Of a stretch of DNA of 64,000 bases, positions 1 to 7,876 are shown piece after piece. Below the pieces are notes generated by a model. The model saw only the letters and a program-made list of their open reading frames with translations. It had not been told where the DNA came from and ran no database searches. How positions within the stretch are numbered: position 1 is the stretch's first letter; every line of letters starts with the position of its first letter. The position numbers and the translations under genes were made by a program. Source of the stretch: Chryseobacterium rhizoplanae (GTDB lineage Bacteria > Bacteroidota > Bacteroidia > Flavobacteriales > Weeksellaceae). The DNA lies in contig NZ_FXTC01000014.1 of the NCBI RefSeq assembly GCF_900182655.1, positions 58,676 through 122,675 on the forward strand, in the 5' to 3' direction.

Positions 1-1214
1 GAATTGATTTCCATTCTCAGTTTGGCAGATGCTTCATCAATAAGGTCAATCGCTTTATCCGGTAAGAAACGGTCTGAAATATATCTCTGGGACATTTCTA
101 CAGCAGCGATAATTGCCTCGTCTTTGATTCTTACCTTATGGTGGGCTTCATATTTATCTTTAATACCACGAAGGATCGAAATTGCAGATTCAGTATCCGG
201 TTCTTCTACCATTACTTTCTGGAAACGTCTTTCCAACGCTTTATCTTTCTCAAAATACTTTTGATATTCATTCAAAGTGGTTGCTCCAATCGCTCTCAAC
301 TCACCTCTTGCCAAAGCAGGTTTTAAGATGTTGGCAGCATCCATAGCTCCTTCACCGCCACCGGCACCTACCAAAGTATGGATTTCGTCAATGAAAAGGA
401 TAATCTGTCCGTCAGATTTGGTAACTTCATTCACAACGGATTTCAGACGCTCTTCAAATTCACCTTTGTATTTGGCTCCGGCGATCAAAGCTCCCATGTC
501 CAATGAGAATAAAGTTTTATCCATCAGGTTTTCAGGAACGTCACCGTTGATAATTCTGTGGGCTATTCCTTCAGCAATGGCTGTTTTACCTACACCCGGT
601 TCACCGATAAGGATTGGGTTGTTTTTTGTTCTTCTGGAAAGGATCTGTAAAACCCTTCTGATTTCTTCATCACGTCCGATTACAGGATCCAGTTTTCCTT
701 CTGCTGCTAATTCATTGAAGTTTTTAGCATATTTATTTAAGGATTGGTAGGTTTCTTCTGAACTTGCAGAAGTTGCTTTACTTCCTTTTCTTAATTCTTT
801 GATAGCACCTTCCAGCAGATTTTTGGTTACGCCCATATCTTTCAGCATTTTGGACACTTCCGAGCTGGTTTCCAAAAGGGATAGCCATAAATGTTCAATC
901 GTCACATATTCATCACCCATCTTTTTGGCGATGTTGGGTGCATCCAGCAATACTTTGTTGGCAGATTGTGAAAGATAAATATTTCCTCCCTGTACTTTTG
1001 GAAGTTTTTCTAAATTTTCACGGTTGCGCTCTCTTACTAAATTAGCGTCTGCTTCAGATTTTTTAAGTAGGAAAGGCGATATATTTTCATCCACCTGAAA
1101 GATTCCTTCAAGGAGATGTTGAGGTTCAATACTTTGGTTGTCCAATTCCATAGCAAGTTGTTGTGCTGCCTGGATGGCCTCCTGTGATTTTACTGTATAT
1201 TGGTTCAAGTTCAT
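1..1214 (-). CDS. clpB: ATP-dependent chaperone ClpB, N-terminal part (runs off the window)
   Basis: Reading the minus strand from ATG at 1214 gives about 404 residues with no stop, cut by the window edge. The start MNLNQYTVKSQEAIQAAQ is typical of ClpB. An N-terminal Clp repeat domain (about residues 1-145) is followed by the first AAA+ module with Walker A GEPGVGKTA near residue 200, Walker B ILFIDEIHTLVGAG and the arginine-finger region KDKALERRFQ. ClpB is the cytosolic Hsp100 disaggregase that works with DnaK; the middle domain begins at the cut end. ClpA/ClpC is less likely because the N domain and linker follow ClpB. No obvious heat-shock operator is visible in the 367 bp upstream. Confidence 0.95.
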   Translation of the reverse strand, partial: MNLNQYTVKSQEAIQAAQQLAMELDNQSIEPQHLLEGIFQVDENISPFLLKKSEADANLVRERNRENLEKLPKVQGGNIYLSQSANKVLLDAPNIAKKMGDEYVTIEHLWLSLLETSSEVSKMLKDMGVTKNLLEGAIKELRKGSKATSASSEETYQSLNKYAKNFNELAAEGKLDPVIGRDEEIRRVLQILSRRTKNNPILIGEPGVGKTAIAEGIAHRIINGDVPENLMDKTLFSLDMGALIAGAKYKGEFEERLKSVVNEVTKSDGQIILFIDEIHTLVGAGGGEGAMDAANILKPALARGELRAIGATTLNEYQKYFEKDKALERRFQKVMVEEPDTESAISILRGIKDKYEAHHKVRIKDEAIIAAVEMSQRYISDRFLPDKAIDLIDEASAKLRMEIN

Positions 1215-1455
1215 ATTTTATATATTTTTGGTATTGTGTTCAAAGTTTACTTTTAAAAAACATCAAGAAACCAAATTTTAAGGCTTAGTTTCTTAATGCC
1301 ATCAATTATTTAATCATTTATTCGATGACTATATCGCAAAAAGTGTTCAATTATTAAATTTACAAAAAAATAGGACAAATTTTCCGGATATTGTATTTTT
1401 AACGGAAATTTAACTTGACAAAATTTCCGATATCGTAATTATTTCTTTGAAATTC

Positions 1456-1471
1456 ATGACCAAATAGTCAT
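1456..1471. promoter_or_regulatory. Candidate operator palindrome upstream of the TetR gene
   Basis: ATGACCAAATAGTCAT has perfect 5-bp arms around a 6-bp centre. It lies about 110 bp before the TetR start and differs from the operator at paaK, so it may belong to another regulator or be chance. Confidence 0.3.
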
Positions 1472-1562
1472 ACTGTGAGAAGAAAGTTCTACGGGTGAAT
1501 ATGAAAATGGGAAAATTTACTTGATGTAAGTGTTAAAATTCAGCTTTTTATTTTAGAATAAT

Positions 1563-1570
1563 TACTTTTG
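1563..1570 (+). promoter_or_regulatory. -7 promoter box of the TetR regulator
   Basis: TACTTTTG matches the Bacteroidota -7 consensus TAnnTTTG exactly. The ATG at 1582 would sit only a few bases after the predicted transcription start, so the message is probably almost leaderless. A good TTG -33 box at 19 bp spacing is not visible. Confidence 0.5.
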
Positions 1571-1581
1571 CATTTTACCAG

Positions 1582-2160
1582 ATGGAACTAAAAGAAAAAC
1601 AGAGAAAAATATTAGACGTAGCAGTAGAGCTTTTCAAAGAGAAAGGGTATATGGGGAGTTCTGTAAGAGATCTGGCTACGAAACTCAATATCAAGGCAGC
1701 ATCGCTGTATGCACACATCCGTTCAAAGGAAGAAATTCTGGAATGGATTTGTTTTGGCATTGCTCAGGAGTTTTTCGATGAACTTCAGGAAGTAAAAAAC
1801 ACAGATATTGCCCCAAGGGAAAAACTGAACCTGCTACTGGATAAGCATCTTTCCGTAGTTCTTAAAAACCGCGATGTTACTCACATTTATTCTAATGAAT
1901 GGAGGCATCTGGAAGAGAAGCTTCCCGAATTTGTAGAGCTGAGAAAAAGATATCAACAGGAAGTAGAAAAGCTTATTTCCGAAATCTATACTGCAGAAAA
2001 CTGGGAACTTAAATCACCATCATTTACCACAAGATTTATTCTTCATACTTTAAACAATTCTTATTTCTGGTTCAAAAGAAGCAGCGATTCTACTGATGAA
2101 ATTACAGATGAAATCAGGGAGAAAATCCTTTTTGGTCTTATTGGAAATCAGAAAAATTAA
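1582..2160 (+). CDS. TetR/AcrR family regulator, probable phenylacetate regulator (PaaR-like)
   Basis: A 192-residue protein with an N-terminal TetR DNA-binding domain: helix-turn-helix SSVRDLATKLNIKAASLYAH lies near residues 28-47, followed by the usual KEEIL. The C-terminal ligand domain is all-helical. TetR-type regulators called PaaR repress phenylacetate genes in Thermus and relatives and are released by phenylacetyl-CoA. This gene stands immediately before paaK on the same strand, and a CTAACA/TGTTAG palindrome covers the paaK start region, so a PaaR role is a reasonable inference. The ligand cannot be read from sequence. No terminator separates it clearly from paaK, but paaK has its own promoter. 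Confidence 0.85.
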   Translation: MELKEKQRKILDVAVELFKEKGYMGSSVRDLATKLNIKAASLYAHIRSKEEILEWICFGIAQEFFDELQEVKNTDIAPREKLNLLLDKHLSVVLKNRDVTHIYSNEWRHLEEKLPEFVELRKRYQQEVEKLISEIYTAENWELKSPSFTTRFILHTLNNSYFWFKRSSDSTDEITDEIREKILFGLIGNQKN

Positions 2161-2265
2161 ACACTTCTTTGTCTTTCTGACGAAGGAAGAATCTCATTAA
2201 GCATTTTTAATTAGATTCTTCACTGCACTTCGTTTCGTTCAGAATGACAGATACCGTTATAAACC
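2161..2265. repeat. Intergenic imperfect inverted repeat
   Basis: Left part GTCTTTCTGACGAAGGAAG and AGAATCTC mirror the right part AGATTCTTC...TCGTTCAGAATGAC, giving a long imperfect hairpin between the TetR gene and paaK. The TTCGTTCAGAATGACA tail resembles dispersed intergenic repeats common in this phylum. It may also end transcription. Confidence 0.5.
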
Positions 2266-2312
2266 ACTTTTCTTATTTAGAATCATTCAAAATGTGACAA
2301 AAGTCATAAAAA

Positions 2313-2344
2313 TTTTGCCAGCTTGTAAAATCTTTTTAAATTTA
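2313..2344 (+). promoter_or_regulatory. Promoter of the paa operon (paaK)
   Basis: TTTTG at 2313-2317, a 19-bp spacer and TAAATTTA at 2337-2344 fit the Bacteroidota TTTG-N19-TAnnTTTG promoter with one mismatch. The predicted transcription start near 2350 falls inside the palindrome at 2348-2361. Confidence 0.65.
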
Positions 2345-2347
2345 CAC

Positions 2348-2361
2348 CTAACAAATGTTAG
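2348..2361. promoter_or_regulatory. PaaR-type operator palindrome at paaK
   Basis: CTAACAAATGTTAG has perfect 6-bp arms (CTAACA/TGTTAG) around AA. It agrees at the outer bases with the CNAACG-NN-CGTTNG pseudopalindrome that I recall for Thermus PaaR. It overlaps the predicted start of transcription, where a bound repressor would block the promoter. Confidence 0.6.
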
Positions 2362-2369
2362 TTAGTTTT

Positions 2370-3686
2370 ATGGATTTTGCAGTTGAATATCTGGAGCTGG
2401 GTCAGTTGAGACAGCTTCAATCCGACCGGTTGATGAGTTTGATCAGCTACTTGGGAGAGAAATCGGAATTTTATAAAAAGAAATTTGATGAATTACAAAT
2501 ATCTCCACAGGATATAAGGTCGATTGAAGATATCAGGAAACTTCCTATTACTTACAAACAGGATTTAAGAGATAACTATCCATTTGGTTTATTTACCGTT
2601 CCTAAGAATGAACTTCAGCGTATTCACTGTTCAAGTGGAACAACAGGAAAACCAACGGTGGTAGGATATACCAAAGAAGATGTGGATCTTTTCAGTGAAG
2701 TGGTGGCAAGATCTTTACACGCTGCAGGAGCGAAACCGGGAATGCAACTGCACAATGCGTATGGGTATGGAATTTTCACAGGAGGATTAGGACTTCATTA
2801 CGGAGCAGAAAAACTGGGGATGAGTGTTCTTCCTATTTCGGGAGGAATGACGGCGAGACAGGTAGATCTCATTGTAGACTTTAAGCCTGAAGTGATTTGC
2901 TGCTCTCCATCCTATGCTTTGACTATTGCGGATGAATTTGCCAAAAGAGGAATTTCTGCAGATGAAATCAGTCTGAAGTATGCTGTGCTGGGCTCAGAGC
3001 CATGGACAGAAATTATCAGAGGTCACATTGAAGAAAAATTAGGAGTTCATGCAACTAATATCTATGGATTGAGCGAAATTATCGGTCCGGGAGTTTCAAT
3101 GGAAGATTTCGAAGAAAAAGGAGGTTCTTATATCTGGGAAGATCATTTTTATCCTGAAATTTTAGATCCGGTTACGAAACAGCCGGTTCCTTTCGGAGAA
3201 GAAGGTGTATTGGTGATTACAACATTAACGAAAAAAGCAATGCCGCTGCTTCGTTACTGGACCAATGATATCACAAGCCTTTACTATGATGAAAATGCCA
3301 AAAGAACAATGGTGAAAATGAAACCTATTGTCGGAAGAGCAGATGATATGCTGATCGTAAGAGGAGTAAATGTCTATCCAAGCCAGATTGAGGAAGCTTT
3401 CTCTTATGTGGAAGGAGTGGTTCCCAATTACTATCTGACGCCTATTGAAAAAGAACATATGTGTGTCGCTTTGGATATTGATGTTGAAATTGATGATGAG
3501 CTGGTAAAGACACAGAAAATAGAAGCAAATACCGATGATTATTTTAATTTTGTCGGAAACTTCGGAAAAAACATAGAAAACGAAATAAAAAAACGGGTAG
3601 GAATCACCACGAAAGTAAAAGTTCATGCCCAGGACAGCCTGCCGAAGTGCGAAGGTGGAAAAATTAATAGAATACTTAAAAAATAA
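2370..3686 (+). CDS. paaK: Phenylacetate-CoA ligase
   Basis: Activates phenylacetate to phenylacetyl-CoA with ATP and CoA in the cytosol, the entry step of the pathway. The protein has 438 residues from ATG 2370 (MDFAVEYLELGQL), the usual PaaK length. The AMP-binding P-loop HCSSGTTGKPTVVGYTKED lies near residues 85-103; YGLSEIIGPGVSMED and the ribose/hinge segment VGRADDMLIVRGVNVYPSQIE follow, with the C-terminal catalytic lysine region LPKCEGGKINRI. An in-frame ATG at 2355 would add five residues but lies within the operator and next to the predicted transcription start, so I prefer 2370. The stop overlaps the paaE start (TAATG), so the two are co-translated. Confidence 0.95.
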   Translation: MDFAVEYLELGQLRQLQSDRLMSLISYLGEKSEFYKKKFDELQISPQDIRSIEDIRKLPITYKQDLRDNYPFGLFTVPKNELQRIHCSSGTTGKPTVVGYTKEDVDLFSEVVARSLHAAGAKPGMQLHNAYGYGIFTGGLGLHYGAEKLGMSVLPISGGMTARQVDLIVDFKPEVICCSPSYALTIADEFAKRGISADEISLKYAVLGSEPWTEIIRGHIEEKLGVHATNIYGLSEIIGPGVSMEDFEEKGGSYIWEDHFYPEILDPVTKQPVPFGEEGVLVITTLTKKAMPLLRYWTNDITSLYYDENAKRTMVKMKPIVGRADDMLIVRGVNVYPSQIEEAFSYVEGVVPNYYLTPIEKEHMCVALDIDVEIDDELVKTQKIEANTDDYFNFVGNFGKNIENEIKKRVGITTKVKVHAQDSLPKCEGGKINRILKK

Positions 3687-4771
3687 TGAATTCATTTTAT
3701 AAACTTAAAACAGTTAAAGTTCAGAAAGATACTTCCGAAGCCGTTAGTGTGGCGGTGGAAATCCCTGAAGAACTGAAAGATAAGTTCAGGTTCAAACAAG
3801 GACAGTATCTGAATTTCCGAATGATGATCAACGGAAATGAGGAAAGACGTTCTTACTCTATCTGTAATGCTCCGAGTGAAAAAAGCAATACACTGGAAGT
3901 ATTGGTGAAGTTGCTTGAGGGTGGAAAAGTATCGGGCTATTTCAATGAACATCTCCACATGGATGAAATTCTGGAAGTAATGCCTCCAATGGGTGGTTTT
4001 AATACCTCTTATCATCCTACCAATGTAAAAACTTATGTTGGTTTGGCTGCAGGAAGCGGGATTACCCCTGTTTTATCCAATATTAAAGAAAGCCTTTATC
4101 AGGAACCTAACAGTAATGCTTACCTGTTCTACAGCAACAGAAGCATGAATCATATTTTAAGAAAAGCTGAAATAGATAGACTGGTAGAACATTTCAATGG
4201 AAGGCTGAAAGTTATTTATCTGGTAAGCCGTGAAAAACATGAAGATCCGGTTTTTGAAGGAAGAATTTCTGCTGAAAAACTAGAACAGTTATTTGAAAGA
4301 TACACAGATATCGACGTAAGAGAAGCTACTTATTTCATCTGCGGACCTGCAGAAATGATCAAGGGGATCGCAGACTATCTGAAAAAAGATAAAAAAGTAC
4401 CTGCTATCCAGGTGTTATTTGAGTATTTCACCGCTCCGGATGAAGAAAATACGGAGGAAATGAGTGATGAATTCAAGGCCATTGCCAATATTGAAAGTAT
4501 GGTAACGGTAATTATTGATGATGATGAATATTCGTTCCACCTTAATTCTAAAAAAGAGAGTATCTTAGATAAAGCATTGAAAGACAATCTTCCTGTGCCT
4601 TTTGCATGTAAAGGAGGAGTGTGCTGTACGTGTAAAGCGGAAGTTTTGGAAGGAGAAGTTTTCATGGAGAAAAACTACGCACTTACCGAAGAAGAAGTAG
4701 CCAGAGGCTTCGTTCTTACCTGTCAATGTCACCCGACAACGAATGTGGTGATGCTTAATTATGATGTTTAA
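3686..4771 (+). CDS. paaE: Phenylacetyl-CoA epoxidase reductase subunit PaaE
   Basis: Moves electrons from NAD(P)H through FAD and a [2Fe-2S] cluster to the di-iron PaaA. The 361 residues follow the class IA reductase order: FAD-binding RRSYSICNAPSE near residue 54, the NAD(P) domain beginning GLAAGSGITPVL near 118, and a C-terminal plant-type ferredoxin with Cys308, Cys313, Cys316 and Cys346 (CX4CX2CX29C). The ATG shares one base with the paaK stop. In E. coli paaE follows paaABCD; here it precedes paaA, next to paaK. Confidence 0.95.
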   Translation: MNSFYKLKTVKVQKDTSEAVSVAVEIPEELKDKFRFKQGQYLNFRMMINGNEERRSYSICNAPSEKSNTLEVLVKLLEGGKVSGYFNEHLHMDEILEVMPPMGGFNTSYHPTNVKTYVGLAAGSGITPVLSNIKESLYQEPNSNAYLFYSNRSMNHILRKAEIDRLVEHFNGRLKVIYLVSREKHEDPVFEGRISAEKLEQLFERYTDIDVREATYFICGPAEMIKGIADYLKKDKKVPAIQVLFEYFTAPDEENTEEMSDEFKAIANIESMVTVIIDDDEYSFHLNSKKESILDKALKDNLPVPFACKGGVCCTCKAEVLEGEVFMEKNYALTEEEVARGFVLTCQCHPTTNVVMLNYDV

Positions 4772-4772
4772 T

Positions 4773-4875
4773 TCAATTTGAAAATGAATTAATGTGCTAA
4801 TTTGAAAATGTGACTATTGCAGATTAATTTTCAAATTGCCTAATTCTCAAATTATTAATTTCAAATTCAAAAATT
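4773..4875. repeat. Intergenic inverted repeat, AATTTGAAAAT family, copy 1
   Basis: The gap between paaE and paaA is built from the word AATTTGAAAAT/ATTTTCAAATT. The two halves form arms of about 45 bp with mismatches. Related elements fill 10537-10625 and 13346-13441. All three lie inside the paa operon, so the RNA would contain long AU-rich hairpins. Confidence 0.7.
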
Positions 4876-5814
4876 ATGGACCTAGAAAAATTTGTACAAT
4901 ACGTACATGACGAAAATAAAGTAGAACCAAAAGATGTAATGCCCGATGATTACAGAAAACTATTGGTTCGTCAGATTTCACAGCACGCCCACTCTGAAAT
5001 TGTAGGAATGCTGCCGGAAGCGAACTGGATTTCAAGAGCACCTTCATTGAGAAGAAAAATGGCTCTTTTAGCTAAAGTTCAGGATGAAGCAGGTCACGGT
5101 TTATACCTTTACTCTGCTACCGAAACTTTAGGTGACGGTACTATCAGAGCAGACAGAGACGCTACTTATGATGATATGCTGGAAGGAAAAGCGAAATATT
5201 CAAGTATTTTCAACTATCCTACCTTAAGCTGGGCAGATATAGGAGCAATCGGCTGGCTGGTAGATGGTGCTGCCATTATGAACCAGGTAATGCTGATGGG
5301 GAATTCTTATGGTCCTTATTCCAGAGCAATGGTGAAGATCTGTAAAGAAGAATCTTTCCATCAAAGACAGGGATATGAGATTCTAATGGCGCTTTGCCGT
5401 GGTACCAAACAACAGAAAGAAATGGCTCAGGCTTCATTGAACCGTTTCTGGTGGCCGGCATTAATGATGTTCGGACCGAATGACGACAGCTCTCCAAACT
5501 CGAAGATCTCTATGAATTACAGAGTAAAAAGAGAAAGTAATGACAGCCTTCGTCAGAGATTTATCGACGTTACTGTTTCTCAGGCAGAATTCTTAGGATT
5601 AACTGTTCCGGATAAAGACCTGAAATGGAATGAGGAAAGACAGCATTATGATTTCGGAGAACTACCATGGGATGAGTTCATGGAAATCTTAAAAGGAAAC
5701 GGACCTTGCAATAAAAAACGTATCGAAACGAAACGAAAAGCTCAAAGAGAAAACTCCTGGGTAAAGGAAGCTGCAATAGCTTTTGCAGAAAAACAACAAA
5801 AAGAAGTAATATAA
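4876..5814 (+). CDS. paaA: Phenylacetyl-CoA 1,2-epoxidase catalytic subunit PaaA
   Basis: The di-iron catalytic subunit of the ring-epoxidising multicomponent monooxygenase. The 312 residues show both di-iron motifs: DEAGH at residues 70-74 and EESFH at 158-162 (ExxH pairs on a four-helix bundle). Length agrees with the family. It starts at ATG 4876 after a 104-bp gap filled by an inverted repeat, and heads the A-B-C block encoding the enzyme core. It acts on phenylacetyl-CoA, O2 and reducing power from PaaE. Confidence 0.96.
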   Translation: MDLEKFVQYVHDENKVEPKDVMPDDYRKLLVRQISQHAHSEIVGMLPEANWISRAPSLRRKMALLAKVQDEAGHGLYLYSATETLGDGTIRADRDATYDDMLEGKAKYSSIFNYPTLSWADIGAIGWLVDGAAIMNQVMLMGNSYGPYSRAMVKICKEESFHQRQGYEILMALCRGTKQQKEMAQASLNRFWWPALMMFGPNDDSSPNSKISMNYRVKRESNDSLRQRFIDVTVSQAEFLGLTVPDKDLKWNEERQHYDFGELPWDEFMEILKGNGPCNKKRIETKRKAQRENSWVKEAAIAFAEKQQKEVI

Positions 5815-5815
5815 T

Positions 5816-5915
5816 AATGTAACAATATACCAATGTAGAAATGTAACAATCATTGTCATGCTGAGCTTGTCGAAGCATCTCATTGTTAAACTGGTACATT
5901 GATACATTGTTAAAT
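5816..5915. repeat. Intergenic ~100-bp repeat with CTGAGCTTGTCGAAG core, copy 1
   Basis: The paaA-paaB gap consists of CAATGTA/TACATTG words around the core at 5857-5878 (CATGCTGAGCTTGTCGAAGC). The reverse complement of the paaG-paaH gap (9299-9398) is almost the same sequence, so the two are inverted copies of one element. A shorter relative lies at 63937-63962. The core is of a kind dispersed through many Bacteroidota genomes. Confidence 0.75.
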
Positions 5916-5925
5916 TAATTTGACT

Positions 5926-6207
5926 ATGGCAAATTTAGATATGTGGGAAGTGTTTATTCAAACTAAACCGGGATTATCTCACAAACACGTTGGAATTGTA
6001 CAGGCACCAACAGCAGAAATGGCTTTGCAGAACGCAAGAGACGTTTATACAAGAAGAAAAGAAGGAACTTCTGTTTGGGTAGTTCCAAGCAAATATATTG
6101 TGACTTCAGAAGGAGTGGATAAAGAAGCATTCTTCGATCCGGCTGATGATAAACTATACCGTCACCCAACGTTCTACGACATTCCAAACGATGTAAAAAA
6201 TATGTAA
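5926..6207 (+). CDS. paaB: Phenylacetyl-CoA epoxidase subunit PaaB
   Basis: A 93-residue subunit of the epoxidase. MANLDMWEVFIQTKPGLSHK and the later segment SVWVVPSKYI are typical PaaB sequence, and the length is normal. PaaB is small and lacks metal ligands; it bridges the PaaAC heterodimers and helps dock the reductase. I chose ATG 5926; a TTG two codons upstream is in frame but improbable. paaA lies upstream and paaC downstream, each separated by a repeat-filled gap of about 100 bp. Confidence 0.93.
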   Translation: MANLDMWEVFIQTKPGLSHKHVGIVQAPTAEMALQNARDVYTRRKEGTSVWVVPSKYIVTSEGVDKEAFFDPADDKLYRHPTFYDIPNDVKNM

Positions 6208-6308
6208 TAAGACTTTTGAGATAATAGACAGATAGATAAAAGACCTTAAGGTTTACTTGTCTATTTTCTATCCATCTATCATCTATCTGTCTTTAAATTG
6301 ATTAAACA
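6208..6308. repeat. Intergenic inverted repeat built on GACAGATAGAT words
   Basis: The paaB-paaC gap has AATAGACAGATAGATAAAAG on the left and ATCTATCTGTCTTTAAATT on the right, with CCTTAAGG in the middle, making another imperfect long hairpin. Its words differ from those in the neighbouring gaps, so it is a separate family. Confidence 0.6.
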
Positions 6309-7058
6309 ATGAACCCATTATATAATTATTTATTAAAACTCGCAGACGACAGTTTCATTATGGGACAGCGTTTGTCTGCATGGTGCGGTGAAGGTCCTTA
6401 TTTAGAGGAAGATATTGCATTGACAAACATCGCGTTGGATGAGCTGGGACAGGCTAACAACTTTTATGTTTATGCTTCAAGAGTCATTGACAACGGTAAA
6501 AGTGAAGATGACTTAGCCTTTCTAAGATATGAACACGAATATGTAAATGCGCACTGGACAGAACTTCCAAACGAAGATTATGCTCAGACCATTCTGAAAG
6601 TGTACGTTTTTGCCGTGTATCAGAAACTGATGTATGAGGCATTGTCCAACTCTGCAGATCAAGAGCTTTCGGCTATTGCTCAGAAATCACTAAAGGAAGT
6701 AAGATATCATTATACTCATGCTGCATCCTGGATGAAAATTTTCGCTCAGGGTACAGAAGAAAGCAAATCCCGTGTGGTAAAAGCCATTGAAGATATCTGG
6801 GAATATACAAAAGGACTTTTTGCTAAAACAGAAGGTGAAGATGATCTTATTGCTTTGAACATCGTTCCGGATGCAGATGCTCTTTACGAAGAATTCATTG
6901 CCATTACGAAGAAAGATTTTGCAGATTTCGGACTGGAATATCCATCAAATCCTTTTATGCAGCCAAAATCAAGAACAGGATATCATACCGAATATTTCGG
7001 ATTTATTCTTTGTGAACTTCAGTATATGCAGAGAGCATATCCGGGTTGTACTTGGTAA
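6309..7058 (+). CDS. paaC: Phenylacetyl-CoA epoxidase structural subunit PaaC
   Basis: A 249-residue ferritin-like helical protein that pairs with PaaA in the epoxidase core. MNPLYNYLLKLADDSFIMGQ, LSAWCGEGPYLEEDIALTNI and the ending FGFILCELQYMQRAYPGCTW are characteristic of PaaC, and length is normal. PaaC keeps some metal-ligand positions of the ancestral di-iron fold but in studied systems serves a structural role. The next gene starts five bases after its stop. Confidence 0.95.
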   Translation: MNPLYNYLLKLADDSFIMGQRLSAWCGEGPYLEEDIALTNIALDELGQANNFYVYASRVIDNGKSEDDLAFLRYEHEYVNAHWTELPNEDYAQTILKVYVFAVYQKLMYEALSNSADQELSAIAQKSLKEVRYHYTHAASWMKIFAQGTEESKSRVVKAIEDIWEYTKGLFAKTEGEDDLIALNIVPDADALYEEFIAITKKDFADFGLEYPSNPFMQPKSRTGYHTEYFGFILCELQYMQRAYPGCTW

Positions 7059-7063
7059 CAAGT

Positions 7064-7873
7064 ATGAAAAAGTTACTTCTTGGAATATTTGCTTTTTTTC
7101 TTATCGCATATGTGATGTTATGTGTGGGAATCTACTTCTATCAGGAGAAAATTATTTTTTATCCTGAAAAGTTACCGGAGAATTACAAATTTAAATTTGA
7201 TGGTGATTTTGAAGAAATAACGGTTATAACACAAGATAAAAAACATTTAAACTCCGTTTTATTTAAAGCTCAAAACCCTAAAGGCGTAATTTTTTACCTT
7301 CATGGGAATGGAGGCTCATTAAGAGAATGGGGTGAAGTCGCTGAACTGTATACCAATATGAACTATGATACATTTATATTGGATTACAGAGGGTACGGAA
7401 AAAGTGAAGATAAGATTAATAATAGAGATCAGCTTTTTTCGGATGTTGAGAGTGCTTACAAGGGGCTTTTGAAAAGATATCCGGAGAACAAAATTATCAT
7501 TTTAGGATATTCTATAGGAACGGGCTTAGCTGCAAAATTAGCATCAATGCAGAACGCAAGATTATTGATTTTACAGGCTCCGTATTATAGTATGGAAGAT
7601 GAAATGAGTCAAAAATTTTCATTTCTTCCTAAGTTTTTACTGAAGTATAATTTTAAGACGGGTGAATATTTAAAAACCGTTAAGTCGCCCGTTGTAATTT
7701 TTCATGGTGATAAAGATGAGGTTATTAATTATAAGTCATCCTTAAAACTTAAAAATAGCTTTAAAAAAGGTGATAGTCTGATTCTATTAAAAGATCAGTA
7801 TCACAACGGAATAACAGATAATTTGGATTATCAGAATTCAATGAAAATAATTCTTGATTCTGATAAAAAGTAA
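7064..7873 (+). CDS. Membrane-anchored alpha/beta hydrolase inserted in the paa operon
   Basis: A 269-residue serine hydrolase of the BAAT/FrsA-like superfamily. An N-terminal transmembrane or signal segment (residues 4-23, LLLGIFAFFLIAYVMLCVGI) precedes the fold. The oxyanion motif LHGNGG, nucleophile elbow GYSIGTG, acid FHGDKDEVI and likely base histidine in QYHNGI complete the catalytic set. It starts five bases after paaC and ends three bases before paaD, so it is translated as part of the operon, yet it is not a known paa component and its codons look more AT-rich. A thioesterase or esterase role can be guessed only. I reject the upstream TTG because it runs into paaC. Confidence 0.85.
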   Translation: MKKLLLGIFAFFLIAYVMLCVGIYFYQEKIIFYPEKLPENYKFKFDGDFEEITVITQDKKHLNSVLFKAQNPKGVIFYLHGNGGSLREWGEVAELYTNMNYDTFILDYRGYGKSEDKINNRDQLFSDVESAYKGLLKRYPENKIIILGYSIGTGLAAKLASMQNARLLILQAPYYSMEDEMSQKFSFLPKFLLKYNFKTGEYLKTVKSPVVIFHGDKDEVINYKSSLKLKNSFKKGDSLILLKDQYHNGITDNLDYQNSMKIILDSDKK

Positions 7874-7876
7874 AAT

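Larger units (their letters stand above)
1215..1581. other. Divergent intergenic region clpB / TetR gene
   Basis: This 367-bp AT-rich stretch separates clpB from the TetR gene. I see no gene. It holds a palindrome ATGAC-N6-GTCAT (1456-1471) and a perfect -7 box TACTTTTG at 1563-1570, only 11 bp from the regulator's ATG. The clpB promoter is not obvious; AAACTTTG around 1226-1235 on the minus strand is the closest match. Confidence 0.6.

Noticed and set aside
4..750. Plus-strand genes opposite clpB
   Set aside because: The minus strand encodes continuous, highly conserved ClpB; the plus-strand frames are shadows with no domain resemblance.
1456..1471. PaaR operator at the TetR gene
   Set aside because: The arms (ATGAC/GTCAT) are unlike CTAACA/TGTTAG at paaK, so the same protein is unlikely to bind both.
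2355..2369. In-frame ATG upstream of paaK as the start codon
   Set aside because: It lies in the operator palindrome and about 5 bases after the predicted transcription start; ATG 2370 gives the usual PaaK N-terminus.
4773..4875. CRISPR-like array from the repeated AATTTGAAAAT words
   Set aside because: The words are irregularly spaced and mirrored rather than direct repeats with unique spacers, and there are no cas genes.
7046..7063. TTG start for the alpha/beta hydrolase inside paaC
   Set aside because: ATG 7064 gives a normal signal/anchor segment and lies 5 bp after the paaC stop.
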